Source of the DNA: Palsa-506 sp963836355
GTDB lineage: Bacteria > Actinomycetota > Actinomycetes > Streptosporangiales > Streptosporangiaceae
Assembly (NCBI GenBank): GCA_963836355.1
Contig: CAWIJO010000002.1
Coordinates: 434,001 to 498,000, forward strand
Direction: 5' to 3'
DNA: 64,000 nt
Translations under genes and position numbers: made by a program
Notes under the pieces: model-generated
Databases searched by the model: none
Told to the model about the DNA's origin: nothing
Seen by the model: the letters and a program-made list of their open reading frames with translations, nothing else
Shown: in pieces, positions 55,229 to 63,842 of the stretch
Position numbering within the stretch: position 1 is the first letter of the stretch
Layout: the number at the start of each line of letters is the position of its first letter

Positions 55229-55885
55229 TCAGACTGGTTCGCTATCGGGCTCTTGGGTGGCAGCAGCAGCCAAGCGCTCGGCCCGGTCCCTGATCCCGCG
55301 GAGCATTTTCTGGCTCATGACGAAACTGACCGCTTCGGCGAGCTCGACGAGGAGCCATGCCCAGGGCCGGGTATAGCCGTATCTCTCCCGCACGAGGAGC
55401 CGCGTCGTCCCGGGCAGATCCTCCCGAAGCACGAAAGCCCAGGTGAAGTCATAGGGGGGTGAGATGTCCCCCATGGGCACGCCGCCGCGCAGGACAAGCG
55501 ACCGTCCCCGCTCTAGCCGGGCTACGGCGAGGGCAACCTGCGGCGCGAGCCTGATCTGGTCGCCGACCTCGACATGCTGCCATCCGGACACGATCTGGTC
55601 CGCGCTGTGAATGTCACAGCCGACCAGGTTCTCGAGAAAGTCGTAGCTGTAGAAACCGCCACGCCCCTGCCCCAGCTGAGCGATCCAGGGCCATACCTGA
55701 CCAGCCGCCGCGCCGACGGTGATGGCGCGGGTCGCGGCGAGGCCAGGGTCGCTGATGAGGTCATCGCCGGGCAGGATCTCTGCGGACTCCTCGACTGTCG
55801 CGCCCCACCGGAGCTGCCAGCGCCTCGCCACCAAAATGCCGGCGGCCGCAACGGCGGTTATACCCACGACATTCCGACGTCTCAT
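55229..55885 (-). CDS. SRPBCC-family protein with membrane segment
   Basis: 218 residues from ATG 55885 (GGGAGG upstream). An N-terminal hydrophobic segment (VVGITAVAAAGILVARRW) is followed by a SRPBCC-like START fold: TRAITVGAAAGQVWPWIAQL, GQGRGGFYSYDFLENLVGCD, then DQIRLAPQVALAV, DFTWAFVLREDLPGTTRLLV and an amphipathic C-terminal helix. Such proteins bind hydrophobic ligands; the ligand is not known. The gene lies just downstream of another SRPBCC gene, which a frameshift now fuses to it in one long open frame. Confidence 0.8.
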   Translation of the reverse strand: MRRRNVVGITAVAAAGILVARRWQLRWGATVEESAEILPGDDLISDPGLAATRAITVGAAAGQVWPWIAQLGQGRGGFYSYDFLENLVGCDIHSADQIVSGWQHVEVGDQIRLAPQVALAVARLERGRSLVLRGGVPMGDISPPYDFTWAFVLREDLPGTTRLLVRERYGYTRPWAWLLVELAEAVSFVMSQKMLRGIRDRAERLAAAATQEPDSEPV

Positions 55886-56046
55886 TTTCGGCCTCCCGCC
55901 GGTAGTCGCCTCAGCCTGTCCCTTGTACATTCTCCCGGCGCTCCACAGCATCCGCATCTGCCGCGTGTGGTGTGTTTCTGGTCTCTGAGGCCGTTGGCGG
56001 CCGGTATGGGTGGGTCGTGCGAGGCCGCGGCGACGGTGGTCCGTGG

Positions 56047-56494
56047 TCAGGCGGAGCGAGCGCTTCCTGGGTCTTCGAGCTGGTGCTTCAGCCCGATCCA
56101 GAATCCGGCGCTCCATGCGGTCGCCAAGGGCCCCGACCAGCGGACCGAGCATCCGCATCCAGCCCCTCGGGCGCACCTGCCAATCCCAGCTCATGACCGT
56201 GCCGTCGCCCTCGGCGGCGAAGGTCAGCCTTCCGGTCGTTTCCATCATCGAGCTGGCCGTGCGCGAACTGAACCGGTGCGGCCGGTCGAACTCGGTCAGC
56301 TCAACAAGCATCTCCCCGCCAGCCTTGCCCATGCGCGCACGGAATCGCGTGCCCAGCCCGATCGGCAGCGGGGTGAGCAACTCCACGCCGGTCATGGCCG
56401 GGTTAAATGATGGCTCATTGCGCGAATCGGCGGCCGTGTCGAATACCCGCTCCACCGGCGCGGCAATGCGGATACGACCGCTGATACGGGCCAT
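56047..56494 (-). pseudogene. SRPBCC-family protein with one-base insertion near its end
   Basis: From ATG 56494: MARISGRIRIAAPVERVFDT, AADSRNEPSFNPAMTGVELL, GTVMSWDWQVRPRGWMRMLG. All 130 first residues fit a polyketide-cyclase-like SRPBCC protein. Skipping one base at about 56101 restores the expected C-terminus (IGLKHQLEDPGSARSA, stop at 56047), a 148-residue protein. As written the frame reads through nonsense into the downstream SRPBCC gene. Because only the last helix is affected, residual function is possible. Confidence 0.72.
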
Positions 56495-57065
56495 TGCTCG
56501 AGGGTACTTCTGCCCGCTGACCCGGATCGTCCAAAGTCCTCACAAGATCGTCCTGCTCAGCCAGCTCAGGCCCGCCGAACAGCGCCGAGAGAGTCCCGGC
56601 AGAGGTCCGGTCGCCCAATACGGGCCGTCCTCAAATGCCGCGATGAGGCGTGTCGAAGCCCCGGCTCTAGGCGGTGCACGCGAGATCCGAGTGTCCAGCG
56701 CCAGGCGCCTGCCAACGACGGCGCCCTGGCGCGGACGCCCCTGGCGGGCGACGCGCCCGAAAGGGGCAGCGGTGGGCGACCACAGTGAGTAACCAACATG
56801 CGGGCGGTGAGCGCGCGCATCGCCGCCGATCTGGGCGGCTGGCATGGCCCTGCGGGCGGTCGTCGACACCGCGCCTGAATGACTGATCTGCGCCCGGCAC
56901 GGGCGCAGGAGGGTAGGCACGCTGGTACGGATCGCTGGCGGGGTGCTGTCGGCAATCAGTTGCCGGATTGCCTGGCGGGGGCTGCTGGCCGACGCGAGCG
57001 GTGCTTAAGGCCAAGCGATTCACCTGTCGCCGGAATCCTCGCCACCTCATGAAGGACCGATCTGG
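56495..57065. other. no confident gene
   Basis: Several overlapping open frames on the minus strand have no recognisable domain. It lies between the SRPBCC pair and the 3' end of the TetR gene. Confidence 0.45.
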
Positions 57066-57767
57066 CTAAGCGCGGGCTTGCCTGGCGCTAGTAGGCGCCA
57101 AGGCGAGGAAGCCAGCGATCGCGGCGCGTAGTGCAGGCTGGCGCCCGCCGGCATCGAGTTCGATCAGGGCCGCTTCGACGACGAGCCCGACCCACAAGAG
57201 CGCGCTCTCGTAGGGGTGAGGCACGTCCATGGCCTGGAAATCGGTCGTGAAGTATTCCGCGGTGGCCTTGTTTCTCGACCGGATCTCATCGACGATCTTT
57301 CTTTCCGCTCGTGCTTCTAGGAGCAAGGCTCGTACCCCGCGGTCGCGGAGGCAGGCGTCGAGATAGGTGCGGGATGTGGCGAGCAGCCGTCCGGCTCCCG
57401 GGTCCATGCCGTCTATGGCGTCGAGTATCTCGGCGAAGATCCGGGAGTGGAATTCGCGGTGCATGGCAAGGAGATATGCCGAGCGGTCCCCGAAATGGTG
57501 GAAGAACGTGCCTTTGGCGACTCCGGCCTCCTGGACCAGCAGGTTGATGCTGAGCCCGGCGAGGCTGGTCCTCTCGGCGAGGCGCAGGCCGGTCTCGATG
57601 AGGATCTCGCGCGTGCGGATCGCTGACCCCTGACGCCTGGTCATCGCTTCTGCGGGTGCGGGTGCGCCTTCGGGGCTGCCCCGGCCGGCAGGCGCCGATC
57701 GCTCTGAGGTGGTCTGATGCCGGGCAAGTTCGCCTGCCAGCGGGCCTTCCTGAGCGGGATCCTGCAT
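57066..57767 (-). CDS. TetR-family regulator
   Basis: About 233 residues from ATG 57767 (AAGGAGG 4 bases upstream); ATGs at 57791 and 57644 are alternatives. The HTH domain lies near residues 50-95: TREILIETGLRLAERTSLAG, LSINLLVQEAGVAKGTFFHH and FGDRSAYLLAMHREF. The C-terminal ligand domain is helical. It is divergent from an alpha/beta hydrolase, with a perfect-arm palindrome between them, so it probably represses both genes and responds to a ligand linked to the hydrolase. The low-complexity N-terminal 40 residues may be partly untranslated. Confidence 0.9.
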   Translation of the reverse strand: MQDPAQEGPLAGELARHQTTSERSAPAGRGSPEGAPAPAEAMTRRQGSAIRTREILIETGLRLAERTSLAGLSINLLVQEAGVAKGTFFHHFGDRSAYLLAMHREFHSRIFAEILDAIDGMDPGAGRLLATSRTYLDACLRDRGVRALLLEARAERKIVDEIRSRNKATAEYFTTDFQAMDVPHPYESALLWVGLVVEAALIELDAGGRQPALRAAIAGFLALAPTSARQARA

Positions 57768-57804
57768 CTGGCCTCCTTGCCCGATCGGCATCCTCACGAT
57801 ATCG

Positions 57805-57824
57805 TTGACCGACTGGTCGGTCAA
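57805..57824. promoter_or_regulatory. TetR operator in the divergent promoter
   Basis: Two perfect 9-bp arms, TTGACCGAC and GTCGGTCAA, are separated by two bases, with the form common to TetR operators of actinobacteria. On the minus strand its outer TTGACC also forms a -35 element with TATCGT 17 bases downstream, so the repressor would block its own promoter. Confidence 0.85.
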
Positions 57825-57843
57825 TTATCCCGGTGGAGGAGCG

Positions 57844-58628
57844 CGATGGCCCGAGCGCAGACCCGCTGCGGCGGGATCTCCTATAGCGAGCAGGGAACGG
57901 GCTTCCCGCTGGTCCTGCTGCACGCGAGCTTGTGCGAACGTCGCGGCTTCGACCCGATCATCCCAGCCCTGGCCGGGCGGCATCGCGTGATCGCCGTGGA
58001 CCGGCCCTGGCACGGGGGATCAGACTCACCCCCCGCCTGCCCTCAAGACGGGGGCAGGGCTTTTCGCCGGCGTCCTGGAGGACTTCACAGAGACGCTGGC
58101 GCTTGGGCCCGCGGCGTTCATCGGGAGTGCCGCTGCGCGGCTCGCCATCAGCCTCCCCGAGCGGGTCACCCGGCTGGTTCTGGTCAACAGTGGCGGCTTC
58201 ATCCCGACGAACTTCCTCACCCGCGCCTTCTGCACGCTGATGGGCACCCCTGCGCTGACACGTGTCCTGCTGCCCCCCTTCATCCGGCTGACGATGAGTC
58301 CCGCCACCGACGATGACCGCGAGGTCGTCAGGCGTGTCGCCGCTCGGGCGCGAACCGCTGGCGGCATGCGAACCGGGGCAGCGCTGTGGCGGAGCTTCGC
58401 CCGGCCAGAGCACGACCTGCGCCCCCGTGCCGCGCAGCCGCCCGCGCCGACGCTCTGATCGTCTGGGGCACCAAAGATATCGGCCTGCCACCACGTACAG
58501 GGCACGCCACTCACGCCGCGATCGCAGGCTCCCGCCTAGAGGTCCTGGACACCGGCCACATGCCGTTCTCGTCGGATCCCCGGGCTTTCTTGTCGCTGGT
58601 AATGCCATTCATTGAGAGAGTGAGCTGA
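57844..58628 (+). pseudogene. alpha/beta hydrolase with frameshifts
   Basis: ATG 57844 has GGAGGAG upstream. The first frame gives FPLVLLHASLCERRGFDPII and AVDRPWHGGSDSPP. After about 58045 another frame gives FAGVLEDFTETLALGPAAFI, GSAAARLAISLPERVTRLVL, VNSGGFIPTNFLTRAF. After about 58420 a third frame gives DALIVWGTKDIGLPPRTGH and LEVLDTGHMPFSSDPRAFL with the late Asp and His. The nucleophile elbow is missing (GSAAA where GxSxGG is expected), so a small deletion probably removed it. The TetR repressor gene is divergent. Non-functional as written. Confidence 0.72.
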
Positions 58629-58758
58629 CATGAGACACGCAGGCAGCAATGTGCCGGGTAATCGGGCCGTCGGGCCGCAGGCACGCGGGCGGGCTCCGCA
58701 TCACCCGCGTCGCGCGGCCAGCGGGGCTCGTCCCGCTCGTGTTATGAGCGGGGGACGC

Positions 58759-60183
58759 ATGCCGGCCCGCGCCTGGGTTATCGCGCTGGTCGTGCTCGCG
58801 GTGGCGGGGCTGACATCGGGGTGCGGGGGGAACAGCACGGCCAGCACGCTTCAGGACCATCTCCTGTCCGTTTCCGACCTGCCAGCCGGCTGGTCGCCGG
58901 CGCCAGTTAACCCGACGAGCGTGCAGACAAATGCCCCATGCCTGTCAGGTCTGCCCGCGAACTCGACAGGATTCACCCACGCGGCCGCGGGCTTCGTGCA
59001 GGGGACCGCGATCCCCACCCTCGGCGAGATCCTGGCCACCGGCCCGCAGGCCAAGCCGAGGTGGCGCAGCCTCAGCCGGGCACTGGCGCACTGCCACACG
59101 GCCACGATCACCATCGCAGGCAAGAAGGCCTCGGTCACCATCACGCCGCTGTCCTTCCCGCGGGCCGCCACCACGACCGTTGCCTACGCATGGACCTTCA
59201 CCATCACGGGGATCCATATCGGCGCCGACCTCGTTCTCTTCGAGGCCGGGAAGGACATGGGCTACCTCACCTACTCCGACCTGGGGACGCCGGCGATCGC
59301 GACGGTGAAGGCATTCCTGGCCGCGGCGGTGGCGAAAGCCCAGACGGGAACGACGGCCCGGATCCCGGACGGGGTCTCGATCGCGTCCGCGCCTGTGCGC
59401 ACCGCCCACACGAAGCTGGGCACGGTCGCTTACCGCGCGGTCGGAAGCGGGCCGCCCCTGGTCCTGATCACCGGCTACGGCGGCACCATGGAGAGCTGGG
59501 ACCGGCGCTTCGTCGAAACACTCGCCCACCGCTACCACGTCGTGATTTTCGACAACGCCGGCGTCGGCCACACGCAGGCCCTGCCGGCACCACTCACCAT
59601 CGACGCGATGGCCAGCCAGACCAGCGCGCTCATCAGCGCGCTCGGCCTCCAGCGGCCCAGCGTCCTCGGCTGGTCGATGGGAAGCATGATCGCCCAGGCC
59701 CTCGCGATCCTCCACCCCCACCAGGTACGCCGCCTGGTCCTGTGCGCCAGCTACCCGGGCAATGGCACGGCGATACGGCCCTCCCGGGCGGCAATAGACG
59801 CGCTCAACAGCGGGAACTCACACAAGGTGATGGCCGTCCTATACCCCTCCGGTCAGGCCGCCGCGCAGAACACCTACCTGGCCTCGACCTCGAGCTATCC
59901 CGCTGCCCCTGCGGTCGCGGCCGGCACCGTGACCGCCCAGGGACACGCAGTCGACCAGTGGTGGGCCGGCACTGACCCGGCCGGCCGGCAGGCCGCCACG
60001 ATCACCGCCCCCGCACTCATCGCCGACGGCACCGCCGACCAGCTCGACCCGCTCACCAACAGCCATACCCTCGCCGGCCTGATCCCGGGAGCCAAGCTCA
60101 CGCTCTACCCCGGCGCCGGTCACGCCTTCCTGTTCCAGGACCAGCCAGCCTTCGTTACCCTGATCGAGTCGTTCCTCGGCTGA
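58759..60183 (+). CDS. lipoprotein alpha/beta hydrolase with N-terminal sensor-like domain
   Basis: 474 residues from ATG 58759; ATG 58744 is an alternative. Lipoprotein signal: AWVIALVVLAVAGLTSGCGG (lipobox LTSGC). Residues 25-200 form a beta-rich domain (DLPAGWSPAPV, CLSGLPANS, TATITIAGKKASVTITPLSF) like the extracellular sensor domains of PknH-type proteins. The C-terminal alpha/beta hydrolase has LVLITGYGGTMESW, the nucleophile in VLGWSMGSMIAQALA, Asp in LIADGTADQLDP and His in YPGAGHAFLFQDQP. It is exported and anchored; the substrate is unknown. This pairing of sensor-like and hydrolase domains is not one I know. It lies 130 bases after the broken hydrolase. Confidence 0.78.
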   Translation: MPARAWVIALVVLAVAGLTSGCGGNSTASTLQDHLLSVSDLPAGWSPAPVNPTSVQTNAPCLSGLPANSTGFTHAAAGFVQGTAIPTLGEILATGPQAKPRWRSLSRALAHCHTATITIAGKKASVTITPLSFPRAATTTVAYAWTFTITGIHIGADLVLFEAGKDMGYLTYSDLGTPAIATVKAFLAAAVAKAQTGTTARIPDGVSIASAPVRTAHTKLGTVAYRAVGSGPPLVLITGYGGTMESWDRRFVETLAHRYHVVIFDNAGVGHTQALPAPLTIDAMASQTSALISALGLQRPSVLGWSMGSMIAQALAILHPHQVRRLVLCASYPGNGTAIRPSRAAIDALNSGNSHKVMAVLYPSGQAAAQNTYLASTSSYPAAPAVAAGTVTAQGHAVDQWWAGTDPAGRQAATITAPALIADGTADQLDPLTNSHTLAGLIPGAKLTLYPGAGHAFLFQDQPAFVTLIESFLG

Positions 60184-60866
60184 CAATCCGTGCCGCGGCA
60201 AACCGCAAGCCGAACCCAGCAGGAACTCATCCAAGCGATCGCCAGGCACACAGCGCACACCGCTGGCGTCCATCAGAGTTGCCCATACATGGGTGATCTG
60301 CACGCTGCGCAACCCCAGGTACGCGACCAGGCTAAGAACAAAGAATCGGCAGGGAGAGTGTGGGTAGTGCTTCCGGCCCTGCTTCCCCGGTTTTGACCCG
60401 GTACGGGCGTAGGGTCGGGGGCCTGGGTCCCGGCCTGATCTCCGAATCGGCTGACGCCGTCTCGGGTTGTCCTGCGAAACGATCTGTCAGCCGGGCCCAG
60501 GTTTTTATGGCACCCGCCGGCGCTGCCGGTCTGATCTGCCCGTCCTGGGCGAGAGGCCGGGGTTCACAGGTCCGCCGGCCAGCGGGTGCGTGCCACCCCT
60601 CAGCCCCTCAACCAGAGAAAAGAATCGGATGGGCCCTGCGGGGCCCTGCGGGCCGCTCCCGGGGATGAGAATGGGGCGCGCGTGTGGCCCGCCGACGTCG
60701 GCATCGCCTGGCTTCGTGAGACCGTAGAAAAGACTGACGCTGGAGTCCTCACCTTCGGGTGTCCCCCGGTTGCGTCGCGAACGCGAGTATCAGTGTCTTA
60801 GATCATTTCAGGGACTCCGCGGGCTGCATGCATGTCCTTTCCCATGCGTGCTGGAGGCTGGCAGGT
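60184..60866. other. long non-coding stretch upstream of an IS110 gene
   Basis: No open frame with recognisable homology. The second half is rich in potential hairpins and directly precedes the IS110-family recombinase, so it probably belongs to the element's left end; see the ncRNA entry. Confidence 0.5.
60400..60866 (+). ncRNA. possible IS110 bridge-RNA region (left end)
   Basis: IS110-family elements carry a structured non-coding RNA in the end next to the recombinase start; in the IS110 group this is upstream. Here about 460 untranslated bases precede the gene. They contain strong hairpins, for example CACCTTCGGGTG (60750-60761) with a UUCG loop and the repeat GGGCCCTGCGGGGCCCTGCG around 60631-60655. 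The exact ends and fold cannot be fixed by eye, and the recombinase itself is broken. Confidence 0.3.
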
Positions 60867-62410
60867 ATGCAGGTTCTGTATGAGCGGTGCGCGGCGGTGG
60901 ATGTCGGCAAGAACGTGATCGCGGTGGCGGTCCGGCAGCCCGGCGACGGCCCTGCTGGCCGGGTGACGCACAAGCGGACTTTCAAGACGTTTTACGGGGT
61001 GCTGCGGGAGGCCGCGCGGCGGCTGGGCTCGCTCGGGGTCACGCACGTGGCGATGGAGGCCACGGGGATCTACAGCATGCCCGTGTACCATGCGCTGATC
61101 GAGCACGGGAACTTCGCCAGGTGCTGGTGTGCAACGCCGCGCACGTGAAGAACGTCCCGGGCCGCAAGACCGACCCGTTAACCGAACTCATAAGAGTTCC
61201 CGCAGGTCACAGCGTTGGCGGAAGGCAACACCTGGCAGCCTGAGGGCGCCGGCGTCCCGTTTGGCAGGTCGCAGAGGTATCGGCACAGAGCCGACGGCCC
61301 CGGAAAGCGGACATGCGGCGTCATACCACTTGCTAACCTTCCCCTCGCTGCTGCTTGCTGCCTCAGCCCAGGATCTGGCCCCAGCGCTATAAGACGGCCC
61401 TTGACATGCAGATATCCGTGGTTTCCGGTGCGGAGGCGTTAGTTCGGAGAAGATTTCGCCGATGCCGAGTGGCTGGTGCACCTGCTGGAGTGCGGGCTGC
61501 TGCGCGGCAGCTTCGTCCCGCCCGCGGACATCAAGGCCGCCCGTGATGTCATCCGGTACCGGACCAGGGTCGTGCAGTCCCGGGCCTCCGAAGTGCAACG
61601 GCTCGGCAACGTGCTGCAGGACGCCGGGATCAAGATCGACTCGGTGGCCTCCAGCATCGCCAGCAAGTCCGGCCGGGCGATGATCGAGGCGCTGATCGAC
61701 GGCGAGCGCCGCCCTGTAGTGCTGGCTGACCTGGCCAAGGGCAAGATGCGCGTCAAGATCCCGGACCTGGCGATGGCGCTGGAAGGCCGCTTCGGCGACC
61801 ATCACGCCCTGATGTGCCGCCTGCACCTGGACCACATCGGCCACCTCGAGGAAATGATCGCGAAGCTGGACTCCAGATCGAGGCGATGATGGCACCCTTT
61901 CGCACCGGGCGGGACCTGCTGACCACGATCCCGGGCATCGGCCCGCTGGCCGCCGCCGCGGTCATCTCCGAGATCGGGGCCAGCGTCACCGAGTACTTCC
62001 CCGACGCCGCCCGCCTGGCCTCCTGGGCCGGCCTGTGCCCGGGCAACCACGAATCCGCCGGCAAACGCCACTCCGGCAGGCGCCGCCACGGCAACCCCCA
62101 CCTGCAGCCCGTCCTGGTCGAAACCGCCTGGACCGCAGTCCGCCACGACGGCTACCTCAAGTCCCTCTACCACCGGCACGTCATGAAATGGGGCGGCTAC
62201 CGCAGCCCGACCGCGAAAAAGAAAGCCATCATCGTGGTCGCCCACACCCTGCTGGTGATCATCTGGCACGTCCTGGCCACCACCAGACCCTACGACGAGC
62301 TCGGCGCTGATTACTTCACCCGCCGCCTGGACCCCGACCGGGAAACCCGGCGCCTGATCGCGAAACTCGAAGCCCTCGGACACCAGGTCAGCCTCCAGCC
62401 AGCCGCCTGA
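60867..62410 (+). pseudogene. IS110-family recombinase, broken and carrying an insertion
   Basis: ATG 60867 follows GGAGG. The DEDD start is intact: MQVLYERCAAVDVGKNVIAV, VTHVAMEATGIYSMPVY. A shift near 61115 leads to VLVCNAAHVKNVPGRKTD. About 280 unrelated bases (61175-61455) then interrupt the gene before DAEWLVHLLECGLLRGSFVP. It continues to GHLEEMIAKLDS, shifts near 61880, and ends with the Ser-bearing domain TTIPGIGPLAAAAVISEIGA, WAGLCPGNHESAGKRHSGRR to the stop at 62410. Recombinase activity is not possible as written. Confidence 0.85.
61175..61455. mobile_element. about 280-bp insertion inside the IS110 recombinase
   Basis: It replaces nothing: homologous codons for GRKTD end at 61174 and the next homologous codons begin near 61456 (FADAEW). 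The sequence has no long open frame. Short related motifs occur near the ends (GTTAACCGAACTC on the left, CGTTAGTTCGGAG on the right), which might be degenerate terminal repeats of a miniature element. The family is unknown. Confidence 0.45.
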
Positions 62411-62518
62411 CCCCCCACTGTCCGCCACGCCCCGAACCCGCGACCACCGGCCGGGGTTCGCTGCCGCGCGCCCAGCTGAGGACCATTCTCGTATCAGGGA
62501 TGGCATTGACCATCGCAG

Positions 62519-63415
62519 GTGGCACACGCCATTACCGGCGGCGCGGGCACCCACGCCGACACCCATGCTGCTGCCGCGCTCGGCCCCATCGGAGGACTGC
62601 TGGGCGTCCGAGAGTTCCCGGCCACGGCGGCCGGCTACGGCGGCCTGCTGGACTGGCTGGCCGGGTTCGGGACGGTCTGCCTGGACCGGGATCGAGGGCA
62701 CCGGCAGCCACGGCGCCGGCTTGTCCCGCCACGTCACCGCTGCGGGCGTCCGGGTCGTGGAGGTGGATCGTTCCGACCGCCAGGACCGGCGCCGGCAGGG
62801 CAAGTCCGACCCGCTGGACGCGGTCAGCGCCGCCCGGGCCGCCCAGTCCGGCCGGGCCCGCGGCGCACCGAAGGGCCGGGACGGCACCGTGGAGGCGATC
62901 CGCGCGCTGATGGTCGCCAAGCGCAGCGCCCGCTCCGAGCGAACCCAGACCATCAACCAGGCCCGGGCCCTGGTCCGGACCGGGCCCGATGACCTGCGAG
63001 CCAGGCTCGCCAGGTACACCCCGGCCGCGCTGGTGGCCGAGATGGCGTCGCTGCGGCCCCGGCCCGGCGACGTCGTCGGCTACGCCGTCCGCATCGCGCT
63101 GCGGGAGCTGGGACGGCGCGCTGAATTCCTTGACAGCCAGCTGCAGCGCCTCGATGAGCTCATCGTCCCCCTCGTGACCGCGCACGCCCCCGGGCTTCTC
63201 GCCCTCTACGGGATCGGCCCCAGCACCGCGGCCCTGCTGCTCATCGCAGCCGGAGACCACCCCGAACGGCTGCGCAGCGAAGCCGCCTGGGCGCACCTGC
63301 GCGCCGCCGCGCCCATCCCGGCATCCTCCGGCAAGACCGTCCGCCACCGCCTCAACCCCGGCGGCGACCGCCAGGCCAGCCACGCCCTGTGGCGGATCGC
63401 CTTCACCCGCATGGG
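62519..63415 (+). pseudogene. second IS110-family recombinase relic
   Basis: GTG 62519 starts AHAITGGAGTHADTHAAAAL, where homologues have VDTHADTH, so the first catalytic Asp is lost. FPATAAGYGGLLDWLAGFG follows, then a frameshift near 62690 to GIEGTGSHGAGLSRHVTAAG, VRVVEVDRSDRQDRRRQGKS, DPLDAVSAARAA. It continues to HAPGLLALYGIGPSTAALLL and SEAAWAHLRAAAPIPASSGK and breaks off after LWRIAFTRM. It belongs to a different IS110 subgroup from the copy just upstream. Confidence 0.82.
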
Positions 63416-63600
63416 CTGGCCGGGGCTCTGGTGGAGGCCGGGTATACGGTGCTGCCAGTCAACCCGGAGCTGGTGTCCCGCCGGCGCGGCCCGGCACGCA
63501 AGAAGGACGACGCGGAGGACGCCCGGATCTGCTGCCTGCTCGCGCTGGACCGGCACGCCGGGCTCCGGCGGCTGATCCCGCACGGGCAGGTCGCCGGAGC
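63416..63600 (+). pseudogene. third IS110-family fragment
   Basis: In another frame the DNA continues with ALVEAGYTVLPVNPELVSRR, GPARKKDDAEDARICCLLAL and DRHAGLRRLIPHGQVAG, an internal piece of a third IS110-type recombinase with the K-D-D-x-x-D-A segment. Neither its start nor its end is present. It abuts the truncated toxin gene near 63600. Confidence 0.7.
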
Positions 63601-63842
63601 GGACTGGTCGGACAGCCGCAGCACGATTATCCCGGCATGGCTGCCCGGCGGGTAAGCGCGGATATCGCCCAGCCCCCGGTCCAAGGTGATCAACACCCGG
63701 CCTTCAGCTGTGGTCACGGCGACCACCCGCGGGTCCGGCGCCCCGGTCAGGCCCTCGTCCGGACGGTGTCCACGTCGTGACCGCGTTTGGCCAGGACAGC
63801 GGTCGCGGAGGCGGGCAGGTTCTCATCCAGCTTGAACTTCAC
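63601..63842 (-). pseudogene. DUF5615 PIN-like toxin, frameshifted and truncated
   Basis: GTG 63842 overlaps the antitoxin stop as GTGA. It reads KFKLDENLPASATAVLAKRG and HDVDTV, then a one-base loss near 63755 shifts to PDPRVVAVTTAEGRVLITL, DRGLGDIRAYPPGSHAGIIV and LRLSDQSA. The acidic residues of the PIN-like fold (the DEN at the start, D in LDRGLGD) are visible. The C-terminus is cut by the IS110 fragment. This is the toxin half of a DUF433/DUF5615 toxin-antitoxin pair. Confidence 0.72.

Noticed and set aside
57805..57824. TTG at 57824 as the TetR start codon
   Set aside because: It lies inside the palindromic operator and -35 element; ATG 57767 has a good ribosome site.
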